Under the pieces are notes generated by a model that was given only the letters and a program-made list of their open reading frames with translations, was not told where the DNA came from and searched no databases. Position numbers and translations under genes: made by a program. A stretch of 38,783 nt of DNA, from the NCBI GenBank assembly GCA_030593075.1, contig JAUVHW010000006.1:1-38783 (forward strand). Direction: 5' to 3'. Positions 1 to 8,900 of the stretch are shown in pieces (within the stretch, counting starts at the first letter, position 1; each line of letters begins with the position of its first letter). The DNA comes from Ardenticatenales bacterium (GTDB lineage Bacteria > Chloroflexota > Anaerolineae > Promineifilales > UBA4811).

Positions 1-1143
1 TGGGACGACCACGATCCACTGAACGTGGACGACACCCTAGTCTCGGGAACACTCGAGTTCGTCGATGACTTGGCCCAGCGCTTCAAGACAAACACGATCG
101 GTGGCGGCACTATCATTACCGACCTCTACAAGGGCATGGACAAGTACCTCTCCGACTTTGACGTGCGGCAGGGGTACGTCATCACCATGGTGAATCAGCC
201 AGATTTCTGGTGGGTAGCGGAGGAGGTGGAGGCCAGCGAGGACGTAATTCTCTTGCTGGGCTTTTGGCAGCTGCAGGGCGACAGGTGGGTGCGCCTGGGC
301 GGACACTATGTCACACTCCCCGGCGTGGACAAACAAGGAGGTTTGGTCGCCTTTTCCGACCCCTGGTTCGACCGCATCGAGCAGACCTGGCCCTACGCCG
401 GGGTCGGCGGCGCGAGCGGCCGGCCTGCATATCTTGGCCGGGTAGCCGACGGCTGGTTGACGCGCCACCTGCACCCGGCCGCGCCACCGGAGTCGACTCA
501 CAACGACGCTGGAAACGTCTCGCACGACGCTTACCGTGCCATCGACACCAACAGTCCGGGCGGCGTCTGGGGGCCGGGGGAATACCTGGAGGAGGACGAG
601 CCTACCATAGACAACTTCCTTGGTCAGAACGGCCAGCAAGACCCCGCGTCTCCGACTGGGGCGCCCGTCCAAACCGAGGTGGAGTGGGCGGTGGCTCTAT
701 CGCCGGTGGCTGACTTGTGGATCATCAAGACGGTCACGCCTACTGTCGTCAGCAAGGGCGGATGGGTCACCCTTACCATCGCCTTTGGCAACGAGGGCTC
801 GCTGCCGGCCGAGAACGTCATCATAACGGATGTCCTACCACCGGAGTTGGTGAACCCCAGTTGGCAGCACTGGACCTCCGGCGGCATGCCAATCACCGCG
901 CGACCTGGCAGCAACTACATCTGGGAGCTGCCCGACCTCGCCTGGAGAGAGCAGGGTGTCATCACTGTTACCGCACAGTTCAGTTTCACGCTCAGCGGCG
1001 GCGCTCTGGTCACCAACACAGCGCAGATCGGCACCAGCAGCGTCGAGCAGTATCAGTTGGCGCCGCTGCCCAATGAGGACTCGGCCGTCATCCAGAAGAG
1101 AATCTACAGTCTCTACCTGCCCCTGGTGCTGAGGAATTACTAG
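1..1143 (+). CDS. Secreted DUF11-repeat protein, C-terminal part (5' end outside window)
   Basis: The reading frame is open to the left edge, so this is the C-terminal part of a longer protein and the GTG at 25 is probably not the start. The first ~130 residues end in a G-G-H-Y-V-T segment followed by S-D-P-W. This resembles the His and Asp region of C39-like cysteine peptidase folds, whose Cys would lie upstream of the window (inference). Next comes one DUF11-type extracellular repeat (D-L-W-I-I-K-T-V ... N-V-I-I-T-D-V-L-P-P). The protein ends in Y-L-P-L-V-L-R-N-Y, a C-terminus I associate with secreted Chloroflexota proteins. It is likely an exported or surface protein whose substrate cannot be told. 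It converges on the MBL hydrolase gene, with strong hairpins between them. Confidence 0.75.
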   Translation, partial: WDDHDPLNVDDTLVSGTLEFVDDLAQRFKTNTIGGGTIITDLYKGMDKYLSDFDVRQGYVITMVNQPDFWWVAEEVEASEDVILLLGFWQLQGDRWVRLGGHYVTLPGVDKQGGLVAFSDPWFDRIEQTWPYAGVGGASGRPAYLGRVADGWLTRHLHPAAPPESTHNDAGNVSHDAYRAIDTNSPGGVWGPGEYLEEDEPTIDNFLGQNGQQDPASPTGAPVQTEVEWAVALSPVADLWIIKTVTPTVVSKGGWVTLTIAFGNEGSLPAENVIITDVLPPELVNPSWQHWTSGGMPITARPGSNYIWELPDLAWREQGVITVTAQFSFTLSGGALVTNTAQIGTSSVEQYQLAPLPNEDSAVIQKRIYSLYLPLVLRNY

Positions 1144-1181
1144 CCCCAGGGCAAAGCCCCTACGCCTGGACGGAGAGCGAT

Positions 1182-1214
1182 AGCTGCCAGGCCCGCAGGC
1201 GGGGCCCGGCAGCT
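1182..1214. terminator. GC-rich hairpin between convergent genes
   Basis: AGCTGCC (1182-1188) pairs with GGCAGCT (1208-1214), with further G+C pairing inside. There is no T-tract. It lies 39 bp after the stop of the secreted protein and probably helps end transcription from one or both sides. Confidence 0.4.
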
Positions 1215-1247
1215 CGAGTCGTCATGGCCGCCCAGGCAAATCGTCCG

Positions 1248-1273
1248 GTCCGGCCGCTACGCCGCGGCCGGAC
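1248..1273. terminator. Perfect 10-bp GC-rich hairpin
   Basis: GTCCGGCCGC (1248-1257) and GCGGCCGGAC (1264-1273) are perfect inverted repeats around a 6-nt loop. The hairpin lies 6 bp past the stop of the minus-strand MBL gene. No T-tract follows, so it is a candidate bidirectional transcript end rather than a classical intrinsic terminator. Confidence 0.4.
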
Positions 1274-1279
1274 GGATGC

Positions 1280-1927
1280 TCACATGCCCCAGGTCGCATG
1301 GCCACAGAAATCGCCGTGGTCCTTCCTGAGAAAGGCTCGGAGGGCGCCCCGTATGTCGCCCAGCCGGAACGGCGCACCGTGGCCCGGATAGCAGATCGCT
1401 TCGTCAGGCCATGACAGGACTACCCGCCGCAGAGTCTCCAGCGCGACGTTGAAATCCTCGGGCGACTGGGTTTTCCCAGGGCCGCCCTCAAACACAGCAT
1501 CTCCCACAATGACGCGATGGTCCTCCTTCCCCTCGTCGTCCCAGAGGGCAAAGCAGACCTGGTCATCGGTGTGACCGGGTGCATGGTAGACACGCAGGGT
1601 GTGCCTTCCCACATTCAGGCGGTCACCGTCGCCGATCCAGCGGTCGGCGACCAGGTTCACGCCATGGTGGCGCGATCCCGGATGCGCCATCACCGGAGCG
1701 CCCAAGCGAGCACGCATCTCGTCCAGTGCACCAACGTGATCAGGGTGCGCGTGAGTGAGTAGGATGGCAGCGGCCTCGGTGCCGACTAGCATGTCCATCA
1801 GCTCTCCGGGATCTGCGCCCGGATCAATCAGGACGCTTCGCCGAGTGGTCGGGCAGACGAGAACGTAGGCGTTCACCGGCCAGGGTCCGACGCAACTGCT
1901 CCTCAGTTCCAATCTGTCATTGCCCAT
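1280..1927 (-). CDS. Metallo-beta-lactamase-fold hydrolase (glyoxalase II-like)
   Basis: 215 residues. The metal-binding motif T-H-A-H-P-D-H is at residues 58-64, followed by A-P-G-H-T-D, G-D-A-V-F and Y-P-G-H-G. This is the full set of His/Asp ligands expected for a binuclear MBL-fold hydrolase of the glyoxalase II/RNase Z-like superfamily. The substrate is unknown; a thioester or similar small molecule is typical. I chose the ATG at 1927 because AGAGG lies 5 nt upstream. An in-frame ATG at 1942 has its purines directly against the start codon and is less likely. The gene lies 80 bp downstream of dinB on the same strand and may be co-transcribed with it. Confidence 0.85.
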   Translation of the reverse strand: MGNDRLELRSSCVGPWPVNAYVLVCPTTRRSVLIDPGADPGELMDMLVGTEAAAILLTHAHPDHVGALDEMRARLGAPVMAHPGSRHHGVNLVADRWIGDGDRLNVGRHTLRVYHAPGHTDDQVCFALWDDEGKEDHRVIVGDAVFEGGPGKTQSPEDFNVALETLRRVVLSWPDEAICYPGHGAPFRLGDIRGALRAFLRKDHGDFCGHATWGM

Positions 1928-2007
1928 GCTGACCTCTGTCATCCTTTGCTGGGCAGGACCCGCAGACCATCGGCTCGGGCCCTGATCTAGGCTCGCATTC
2001 CACTTGC

Positions 2008-3072
2008 CTACCAGAACGAGAGCTGCCCCGGAGGCGGCGAGAGGTCCCGGCCGGCCACGCCCAGCAGTCGCACCGGCCGCCCTAGCTGCCAGGCTCGCTC
2101 GAAAAGGACCAGCGCCGCCCGATAGATCTTCCGCTCATCGTCCACGGGCACAGCCAGAGCCATCTGGCGGCTGAACGTGGAAAAGTCAGCGTACCGCACC
2201 TTTACCGCCACCGTACCGGCCGCCAATCCCGCCTTGTTCAGGCGCCGCGCCGCGCCCTGGCTCAACCGCCACAACTCCCGCTTCAGGGTCGCTGCGTCGG
2301 ACACGTCTCGGGCGAAGGTCCTCTCCTGGCTCACCGACTTGGTCTCGTGCTCCGTCACCACCGGCCGCGGATCCACCCCATGGGCCTGGCGTGCCATTGA
2401 TGCCCCGTGCCGGCCGAACCGCAACCGCATCTCATCTTCCGGCAACTGCGCCAGTTCCCCCACCGTCGACACCCCCATCTCGGCCAGTTTCGCCTCTGTC
2501 ACGGGCCCTATCCCCCACAGTACTCTTGCAGGGAGCGGCGCCAGAAAGGCAGCTTCCTCGCCCGGCCGCACCACGGTTAAGCCATTCGGTTTGTCCGTGT
2601 CCGAAGCGACCTTGGCGACTAGCTTGTTGGTCGCTACCCCAAGCGAGGATCGCAAGCCGATTTGCTCCTTCACCTGCCGCTGAATCCCGCGGGCGATCTC
2701 AATCGCTTCGTCCCAGGCCTCGACGCGGCCGGTCAGATCGAGATACGCTTCGTCGATGCTGATCTGCTCCACCAGGGCCGTTTCCAGCCGGAGAACCTCC
2801 ATCACACGCCGCGAGTACTCTCCATAGAGACGATGGTGAGGAGGAAGCACTACTGCGCCGGGGCACAGGCTCAGCGCCTGATACATGGGCATCGCCGAGC
2901 GAGCGCCAAGGGCCCGCGCCGGATATGAGGCCGCGGCGACGACACCGCGCTCTTCCGGCCGGCCTCCAATCAGCACCGGCTTGCCCACCAGGTCTGGGTT
3001 CTCCAGCACCTCGACGGCTGCAAAAAAGGCATCCAGGTCCAGATGCACAATAGCTCGCGGTCGTACTGGCAT
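2008..3072 (-). CDS. dinB: DNA polymerase IV (Y-family translesion polymerase)
   Basis: 354 residues, normal for Pol IV. The palm carries H-L-D-L-D-A-F-F near residues 10-17 (first catalytic Asp at 12) and S-I-D-E-A-Y-L-D near 105-112 (Asp107/Glu108), the acidic residues that bind Mg2+. The fingers and thumb follow, with the helix-hairpin-helix segment V-L-W-G-I-G-P-V-T. The little-finger domain ends in Q-L-S-F-W at the extreme C-terminus, a good match to the beta-clamp binding motif. It performs error-prone bypass synthesis at damaged templates, recruited by the sliding clamp. No strong Shine-Dalgarno is visible before the ATG. I cannot see a LexA box with confidence. Confidence 0.95.
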   Translation of the reverse strand: MPVRPRAIVHLDLDAFFAAVEVLENPDLVGKPVLIGGRPEERGVVAAASYPARALGARSAMPMYQALSLCPGAVVLPPHHRLYGEYSRRVMEVLRLETALVEQISIDEAYLDLTGRVEAWDEAIEIARGIQRQVKEQIGLRSSLGVATNKLVAKVASDTDKPNGLTVVRPGEEAAFLAPLPARVLWGIGPVTEAKLAEMGVSTVGELAQLPEDEMRLRFGRHGASMARQAHGVDPRPVVTEHETKSVSQERTFARDVSDAATLKRELWRLSQGAARRLNKAGLAAGTVAVKVRYADFSTFSRQMALAVPVDDERKIYRAALVLFERAWQLGRPVRLLGVAGRDLSPPPGQLSFW

Positions 3073-3311
3073 TAGGCGCTCGTCATCAACGGCTCAGCGT
3101 GGCGTCCTCTCGTCAACTCAGCGCCAACAGGGGCACGGCCCCGACCGGGATTGCCACAGTCAGACGCTGGCACCATCCGATCCCGCGTGTGTCCTTTGTC
3201 ATGCTTTGTAGTATACTCCCGCAGGTCAGACGGACGTCACTGGAACCCATCCACGCCGGCCAGGACTGTTCGGGCAGGTGCGTTCGGCGTCCGATATCGG
3301 GAGGTACTCGG

Positions 3312-3413
3312 ATGGCAAAGAAGAAAAAGGGCGGCAAGAAGGACGGCAAGAAGAAGGGCGGCAAGAAAAAAAAAGGTAGCTGCCCGCCACCCAGCACAGG
3401 GCCCGTAGGTTGA
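3312..3413 (+). CDS. Tiny Lys/Gly-rich basic peptide (33 aa)
   Basis: A 33-codon frame starts at an ATG with GGGAGG 7 nt upstream (3299-3304), a better ribosome site than many longer genes here have. Residues 2-22 are almost only Lys and Gly in K-K-x-G-G-K-K blocks, followed by a short G-S-C-P-P-P tail. I do not recognise a family. The extreme charge suggests nucleic-acid or ribosome contact (inference). A run of nine A (3366-3374) inside the gene is slippage-prone. It lies alone between divergent dinB and pfkA. The opposite-strand frames through this stretch are Phe/Leu/Pro-rich shadows. Confidence 0.5.
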   Translation: MAKKKKGGKKDGKKKGGKKKKGSCPPPSTGPVG

Positions 3414-3614
3414 GTGCGGGCTTCTGAGTACCTCATACAAACCACGGGCCGTCCCTCCCGGCCGCTGCCAGGCACGGCCGATGTCCGGCGCATGGTACTC
3501 AACTGCCAGTCCTGGCGCCATCCACTGGCGCGCTCCGCAGGGCAGGTCGCTCACCAGGGTGGCCCACACCCTCCTGAAGCCAGGGTGCCCTTTGGGGCTC
3601 GGGCGAATCTCGGG

Positions 3615-3635
3615 GGCTCGCTGTTCCAGCGAGCC
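3615..3635 (-). terminator. Hairpin directly after the first pfkA stop
   Basis: GGCTCGCT (3615-3622) and AGCGAGCC (3628-3635) form a perfect 8-bp stem with a 5-nt loop, 2 nt beyond the pfkA stop codon. There is no T-tract on the minus strand, so termination here is plausible but not certain. Confidence 0.4.
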
Positions 3636-3637
3636 TT

Positions 3638-4666
3638 CTAGTAAAAGATCGTCGCCAGGTCCCAGAACTCGGGATCGAGTTGCTTGGTCCGGCCGGCCAC
3701 GTCGCGCAACGGAAAGGGGACAATCCGGTTGCCCTGAAGCGCGACCATCTGCCCGAACCACCCCTGCTTGATCAGATCCACCGCCCGAACCCCCAGGCGG
3801 GTAGCCAACACGCGGTCAAACACGGTGGGTGAACCGCCCCTCTGGAGGTGGCCCAGCACCACCGAGCGGCATTCGTGATGCAGGCGGGCTTCAATCTCTC
3901 TCTGGACCTGCTTCCCAACGTCACGTCTGTCCAGGCGGACGTGTCCAAAGGCATCGATGTCGCCCAGGTCCGGGTCCTTCACCTCGTAGATCTTGGCCCC
4001 TTCGGCAACCACGATGATACTGAACCTCTTGTTGCGTTCCTCGTAGCGCTTGGTGATGTGGGCACAGATCTCGTCCACGCTGATGGGACGCTCGGGGATG
4101 AGGACCATGTCGGCGCCGCCGGCCAGCCCGCCAAAGGCGGCCGTCCAGCCCGCGTCACGACCCATCACCTCCACCACAATCACGCGGTGATGGGCGTCGG
4201 CTGTAGTGTGCAGCCGATCCAGCGCATCGGCGATGACAGTCACAGCAGTGTCAAAGCCAATGCAATAGTCGGTCCCCACCACGTCATTGTCCATCGTCTT
4301 GGGAATGCCCACAGTGGGCAGACCGGCATCGTACAGGCCGGCCGCCACACCGAGCGTGTCGTCACCGCCAATGGCAACTACTGCGTCCAGTTTTGCCTTC
4401 TGGGCGTTCTCCACACACTGAGCGATCTCGTCTTCCTTGTGGAGCGGATTGGTGCGCGACGCGCCCAGGATGGTCCCCCCCATGTGCAAGATGCCAGAGA
4501 TGGCCTGGTCATCCAGCGGCCGCATCCTGTCATGCAACAGCCCAGCCCAGCCGTCCAGAATCCCCACGACTTCATAGCCGTGCCGGAACGCAGACCTGGC
4601 GACGGCTCTAATGGCTGCATTGAGGCCGGGAACGTCACCCCCGCCGGTCAGGACTCCAACTCTCAT
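3638..4666 (-). CDS. 6-phosphofructokinase, PPi-type signature (copy 1)
   Basis: 342 residues, group A PFK fold. It transfers phosphate to fructose 6-phosphate. The phosphoryl-donor loop reads G-G-D-D-T (100-104) and the substrate loop P-K-T-M-D-N-D (122-128, catalytic Asp126). Asp at the second position of the G-G-D-x loop and Lys in P-K-T are the known signature of pyrophosphate-dependent enzymes; ATP enzymes have Gly at both places. I therefore infer PPi use and possibly a reversible role. E-V-M-G-R and H-L-Q-R-G-G are intact. The start has GGAGG 6 nt upstream. It follows an ATP-type paralogue by 183 bp on the same strand. A close paralogue lies at 22346-23374. Confidence 0.9.
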   Translation of the reverse strand: MRVGVLTGGGDVPGLNAAIRAVARSAFRHGYEVVGILDGWAGLLHDRMRPLDDQAISGILHMGGTILGASRTNPLHKEDEIAQCVENAQKAKLDAVVAIGGDDTLGVAAGLYDAGLPTVGIPKTMDNDVVGTDYCIGFDTAVTVIADALDRLHTTADAHHRVIVVEVMGRDAGWTAAFGGLAGGADMVLIPERPISVDEICAHITKRYEERNKRFSIIVVAEGAKIYEVKDPDLGDIDAFGHVRLDRRDVGKQVQREIEARLHHECRSVVLGHLQRGGSPTVFDRVLATRLGVRAVDLIKQGWFGQMVALQGNRIVPFPLRDVAGRTKQLDPEFWDLATIFY

Positions 4667-4849
4667 TCGCGGCCTCCAGAAGCCCAGCAGAAAACCCTCA
4701 TATCGCCTTTGCCGCTGGCGCCATTACCCACAGACCAGCTGTGACCTGCTTCTGAAAGGCCGGGCCAGCCCGCCGCAGGCGCATTCCAACGGCTGGCCGA
4801 GCACCGCCTCCCAACCACGGTCGCCTGAGTCGAGCCTCCGGCCAGGCCC

Positions 4850-5812
4850 CTAGCTGACATAGTTGAATAGATCAAGGTACTCTTGTTTCACCTCACGCTG
4901 GCGCGACGTGGCTTCCTCCAGAGAGATAGTGCCGATCTCGCCCCCCTGCAGCCCTACCATCACCCCCGAGTTGCCTGCCAGCAACTCATTGACGGCCGCG
5001 ACCCCGAGTCTCGTCGCCAGCAGCCGGTCAAAGGCAGTAGGCCGGCCGCCACGCTGCACGTGCCCCAGAATGGTCAATCTTACGTCGAAACCCACCTCGT
5101 GCTGGCGCAGGTACTCGGCGACCTGGTTAATGTCGTGCTGAGCGCCTTCGGCCACAACGATGAGAGCATGGCTCTTTCCCTGGATGTAGGCGTCCTGCAC
5201 TGCATGGGCAACGTCCTCCAGATCAAAGGCTGCCTCTGGGATAAGAATCATCTCCGCGCCGCCCAATATGCCGCCTACGGCCGCCAGATAGCCGCACTTT
5301 CGCCCCATAACCTCCACCAGGAAGGCTCGCTCATGGGAAGAGGCAGTATCACGCAGCGCATCCAGTGCCCGCATGATGGTATTGAGCGTGGTGTCGGTCC
5401 CGATCGACATGTCGGTGCCGGCGATATCGTTGTCAATGCTGCCCGGGGCGCCCACCACCGGGAACCCCATCTTGTGCAGCGCAATCCCCCCGCGCAGGCT
5501 CCCGTCACCACCGATGACGGTCAACCCATCAATCCCTTCCTCATTCAGCCGGCGCAAGCCAAGCCGCTGTCCCTTGGGCTCCATGAACTCCAGACAGCGC
5601 GCGGTCTGCAAGACCGTGCCGCCACGCTGGATGATTCCACTCACGTCCCGTCTACCCATTTCGTGGATGTCCCCGTCGAGTAGCCCCGCAAAACCGCGCT
5701 GAATGCCCTTCACCGTGAGCTCTTTAGCCAGCGCCGTGCGGACCACTGAACGAACACAGGCATTCATCCCGGGCGAATCCCCACCGCTAGTCATGACACC
5801 AATGCATTTCAT
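4850..5812 (-). CDS. pfkA: 6-phosphofructokinase, ATP-type signature (copy 2)
   Basis: 320 residues, the usual length of bacterial PfkA. The donor loop is G-G-D-G-S and the substrate loop P-G-S-I-D-N-D, the Gly/Gly pattern typical of ATP-dependent PFK. V-E-V-M-G-R and H-V-Q-R-G-G follow. It catalyses the committed step of glycolysis: fructose 6-phosphate + ATP to fructose 1,6-bisphosphate + ADP. The ATG is preceded by a long purine-rich site (GGGAGGAAGG). It lies 99 bp downstream of dnaE and 183 bp upstream of the PPi-type copy, all on the minus strand. It is clearly less similar to the other two PFKs here than they are to each other. Confidence 0.95.
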   Translation of the reverse strand: MKCIGVMTSGGDSPGMNACVRSVVRTALAKELTVKGIQRGFAGLLDGDIHEMGRRDVSGIIQRGGTVLQTARCLEFMEPKGQRLGLRRLNEEGIDGLTVIGGDGSLRGGIALHKMGFPVVGAPGSIDNDIAGTDMSIGTDTTLNTIMRALDALRDTASSHERAFLVEVMGRKCGYLAAVGGILGGAEMILIPEAAFDLEDVAHAVQDAYIQGKSHALIVVAEGAQHDINQVAEYLRQHEVGFDVRLTILGHVQRGGRPTAFDRLLATRLGVAAVNELLAGNSGVMVGLQGGEIGTISLEEATSRQREVKQEYLDLFNYVS

Positions 5813-5911
5813 GGTTCACCTTCCTCCCAACGTCAGGTCGCCGCTACGCCCACCAGCGATCACATCGCGCGGAATTCTAGCCCAAAGCCGGCTATCCGGC
5901 AACTCGCCAAC

Positions 5912-8900
5912 TCACCGCACCAGCACGTCGCTGACACCCGGCAGGGCGGCAACCTGTTGGCGGAGACGGGAGGACCACGCGGTGGTGGAACTGGGAAAGT
6001 CCAGGGCAAACTTGACCCCCTCCACTCGCAGCTGGAACCGGTCAGTGCCTTCCTGCTGATCGAGAATCTCCACAACCTGGCGCATCACGGGCTTGAGCCG
6101 ATCGAGCTGGTCAAAACGGAGCACCACGGTGACAAGTTGGCCCCCGTCAGGCGGCTGCTCCTGGTTGATGCCATCCTGGGCGGCCGGCGCAACAGCAGCG
6201 CTGTCGAGATCTGGGAGGCCAGCGGGGGCAGCACTCTGAGCCACCTCACGCGGTGCCTGAGAGATGTCGTCCTCTGCCGGCGCCTCGGGTGCAGCTCGAG
6301 CCAGTTCTCTGTCAGTGGACTGGCCGGCGGCCGGCGCCTCCTCCAGTGACTTGACGAGAACCTTGGCTCCGCCGCGCGAGCTGTCTGCCTCGCCGCGCAC
6401 CAGCAGCACCCTCTCTGGCGCCACGAGTTCGCGGTAGCGCGCCCACTCTCTGGGAAAGACCACCAGTTCAAAGCTTCCCTGCACATCCTCCATCCCCACC
6501 ATCGCCATCGCCTGACCCTTCTTGGTCGTCAGAGGCCGGATCCAGGTGACGAATCCGGCAAGCGTGACCAGCTCTCTGTCAGGCAGTGCGCTCAGGCCTC
6601 CGCTGAAGGCCGTGACATGTTCTCCAAGCCTGTCCAGCGCCTTTTGCATCGGGTGGGCGGATATGTAGAATCCGACGAGTTCCTTCTCCAGCGCACACCT
6701 CTCCCGCTCGCTGACAGGCGGGGCAGCGGGGAGCGTGTCTTGGACCCGCGTAGACGAGGTGGCAAAGGGGGTCATTCCGAACATGCTGAGCTGTCCGCCT
6801 GGACTATGAGCCTGCTGGCTGATGCGCATCAGGCGGTCCACAACCGCCAGATGCTGAGCGCGCGTCCCACCCAGGCTCTCCAGCGCTCCCACCTGAATCA
6901 GGCACTCCGTGGCTCGCTTGCCCACCTTGCGCAGGTCCACCCGTTCCGCCAGGTCATCCAGGTCTCGAAACGGACCACCCTCCCGACGCGCCTGGATGAG
7001 AGCCTCGACGGCTCCTTCCCCCACATTCTTGACAGCGCTCATGCCAAAACGGATGGCGGACCCCCCGGCGTGCCCTGGCTGCAGATCGGTGCCCACAGGA
7101 TGATCCTCGATGGTAAAGTACGAATGGCTGGCGTTGATATCGGGTGGCAGCACCTCGGTTCCCATCCGGCGGCAGTCCGAAACGTACAGCGCGATTTTGT
7201 CGGTGTTGCTCCTCTCAACCGTGAGCAGCGCCGCCATGTACTCGAGCGGATACCACGCCTTCAGATAGGCGGTCTGGCAAGTGATGACAGCATAGTCGGC
7301 CGCGTGAGCCTTGTTGAAGCCATAGCGGGCAAAGAACTCAATATCGTCCCAGACGGCGCTGCCGACCTCTTGGGGATACCCGCGGGCCACCGCGCCGGCG
7401 ATGAACTTTTGCTTGTGCTTGTTCATCAGGCGGCGTTTCTTCTTGGCGACCGCCTTGCGAATCATGTCTGCCTCGCGCGGATCGTAGCCGGCCAACTGGA
7501 CAGCGAGCTGGATGATCTGCTCCTGATAGACGATAATGCCGTATGTCTCGTCCAGGATCGACTCCAGGTCCGGGTGATGATACCTAACCGGCTCGTCGCC
7601 GTGCATTCGGCGGACATAGGCTGGGATGTTCTCCATCGGGCCAGGCCGGAACAGGGAGATCAGGGCCATGACGTGCTCGAACCTCTGCGGCTTGAGTTCA
7701 GATAGCACCCGCCGCATTCCGGCGCCCTCTACCTGAAAGACACCCAGCACGTTGCCGCTGGAAAGGAGATCGAAAACACGGTCGGCCGGTTTGGAAGGGT
7801 CAGGAGCGGGGTGTTCGCGGCGGTAGGGGATGTTCCCGAGATCAAGCCGGGTACCGTTACGTTCAGCGATCAGATCGCACGCCTGGCGCATCACGGTGAG
7901 AGTGCTCAAACCCAAAAAGTCGAGCTTGAGCATCCCGATCGAATCCAGGACCTCCATCGGGAACTGGGTGACGACTCCAATCCCATTGTCCCCGCCCTTG
8001 GTCGGCCGGTGGAGCGGAGTGTACTCTATGATCGGCTTGTCAGCGATGATGACGCCTGCAGCATGGGTAGACGCGTGCCGGGCGACTCCCTCTAGTTCGG
8101 CGGCTGTGTCCAGCAACTCCTGCACGTAGGGTTTCTGCTTGTAGGCCTCCACCAGCTCGGCTGAATGAAAATCGTGCTCCGGGTTCAAGCAGTCAGCAAT
8201 CGTGACCGGCTTGCCCGGAATGGCGGGTACGAGTCGTGCGAGCTGATCCACCTCCGGCAGTGGGATGTCTAATACCCGACCCACGTCCCTGATCGCAGCC
8301 CGCGCGCCCAGCGTCCCAAAGGTGATGATCTGCGCCACCTTGTCCGAGCCATACTTGTTCAGGGTGTACTCGATCATCTCGTGCCGGCGGTCGTCCGGGA
8401 AATCCAGGTCTATGTCCGGCATCGAGACCCGGTCGAGGTTCAAGAAGCGCTCGAAAATCAGGCCGTTGGCCAGAGGGTCAACGCAGGTAATGCCCAGGCT
8501 GTATGCTACGATAGAACCGGCGGCCGAACCACGCGCATTCCACCAGATTCCCCTGCCGCGAGCAGCTTCGCAGAGGTCCCAAACGATGAGAAAGTAGGTG
8601 TCGAACCCCATCTGGTGAATGGTGGTCAACTCGTGGTCGAGCCGCTCCATCACCGACGGCGCGTCCGCCTCTTGCCCGTAGCGCGTGCGCAGCCCTTCCA
8701 GACAGAGATGGCGCAAGTACGTCTTGGCATCCGGATATCCCTGCGGGATGGAGAAGAGCGGGATGTGGTACCCTTCCGGGATCGGATTGACGTCGCACAT
8801 CTCCGCCACGAGCAGGGTGTTCTCCAGCGCTTCAGTCAAATCCGGAAAGAGGCTGGCCATCTGCTCCGCGCTGCGCAGGAAATAGCTGTCACCGTTCATG

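Noticed and set aside
3848-4744. Plus-strand open frame opposite pfkA copy 1
   Set aside because: It mirrors the conserved PFK coding frame and extends past it without any protein signature.
6617-7705. Long plus-strand open frame (362 codons) opposite dnaE
   Set aside because: It lies entirely within the conserved polymerase core on the other strand, with no promoter, ribosome site or recognisable protein pattern; it is a high-GC shadow.
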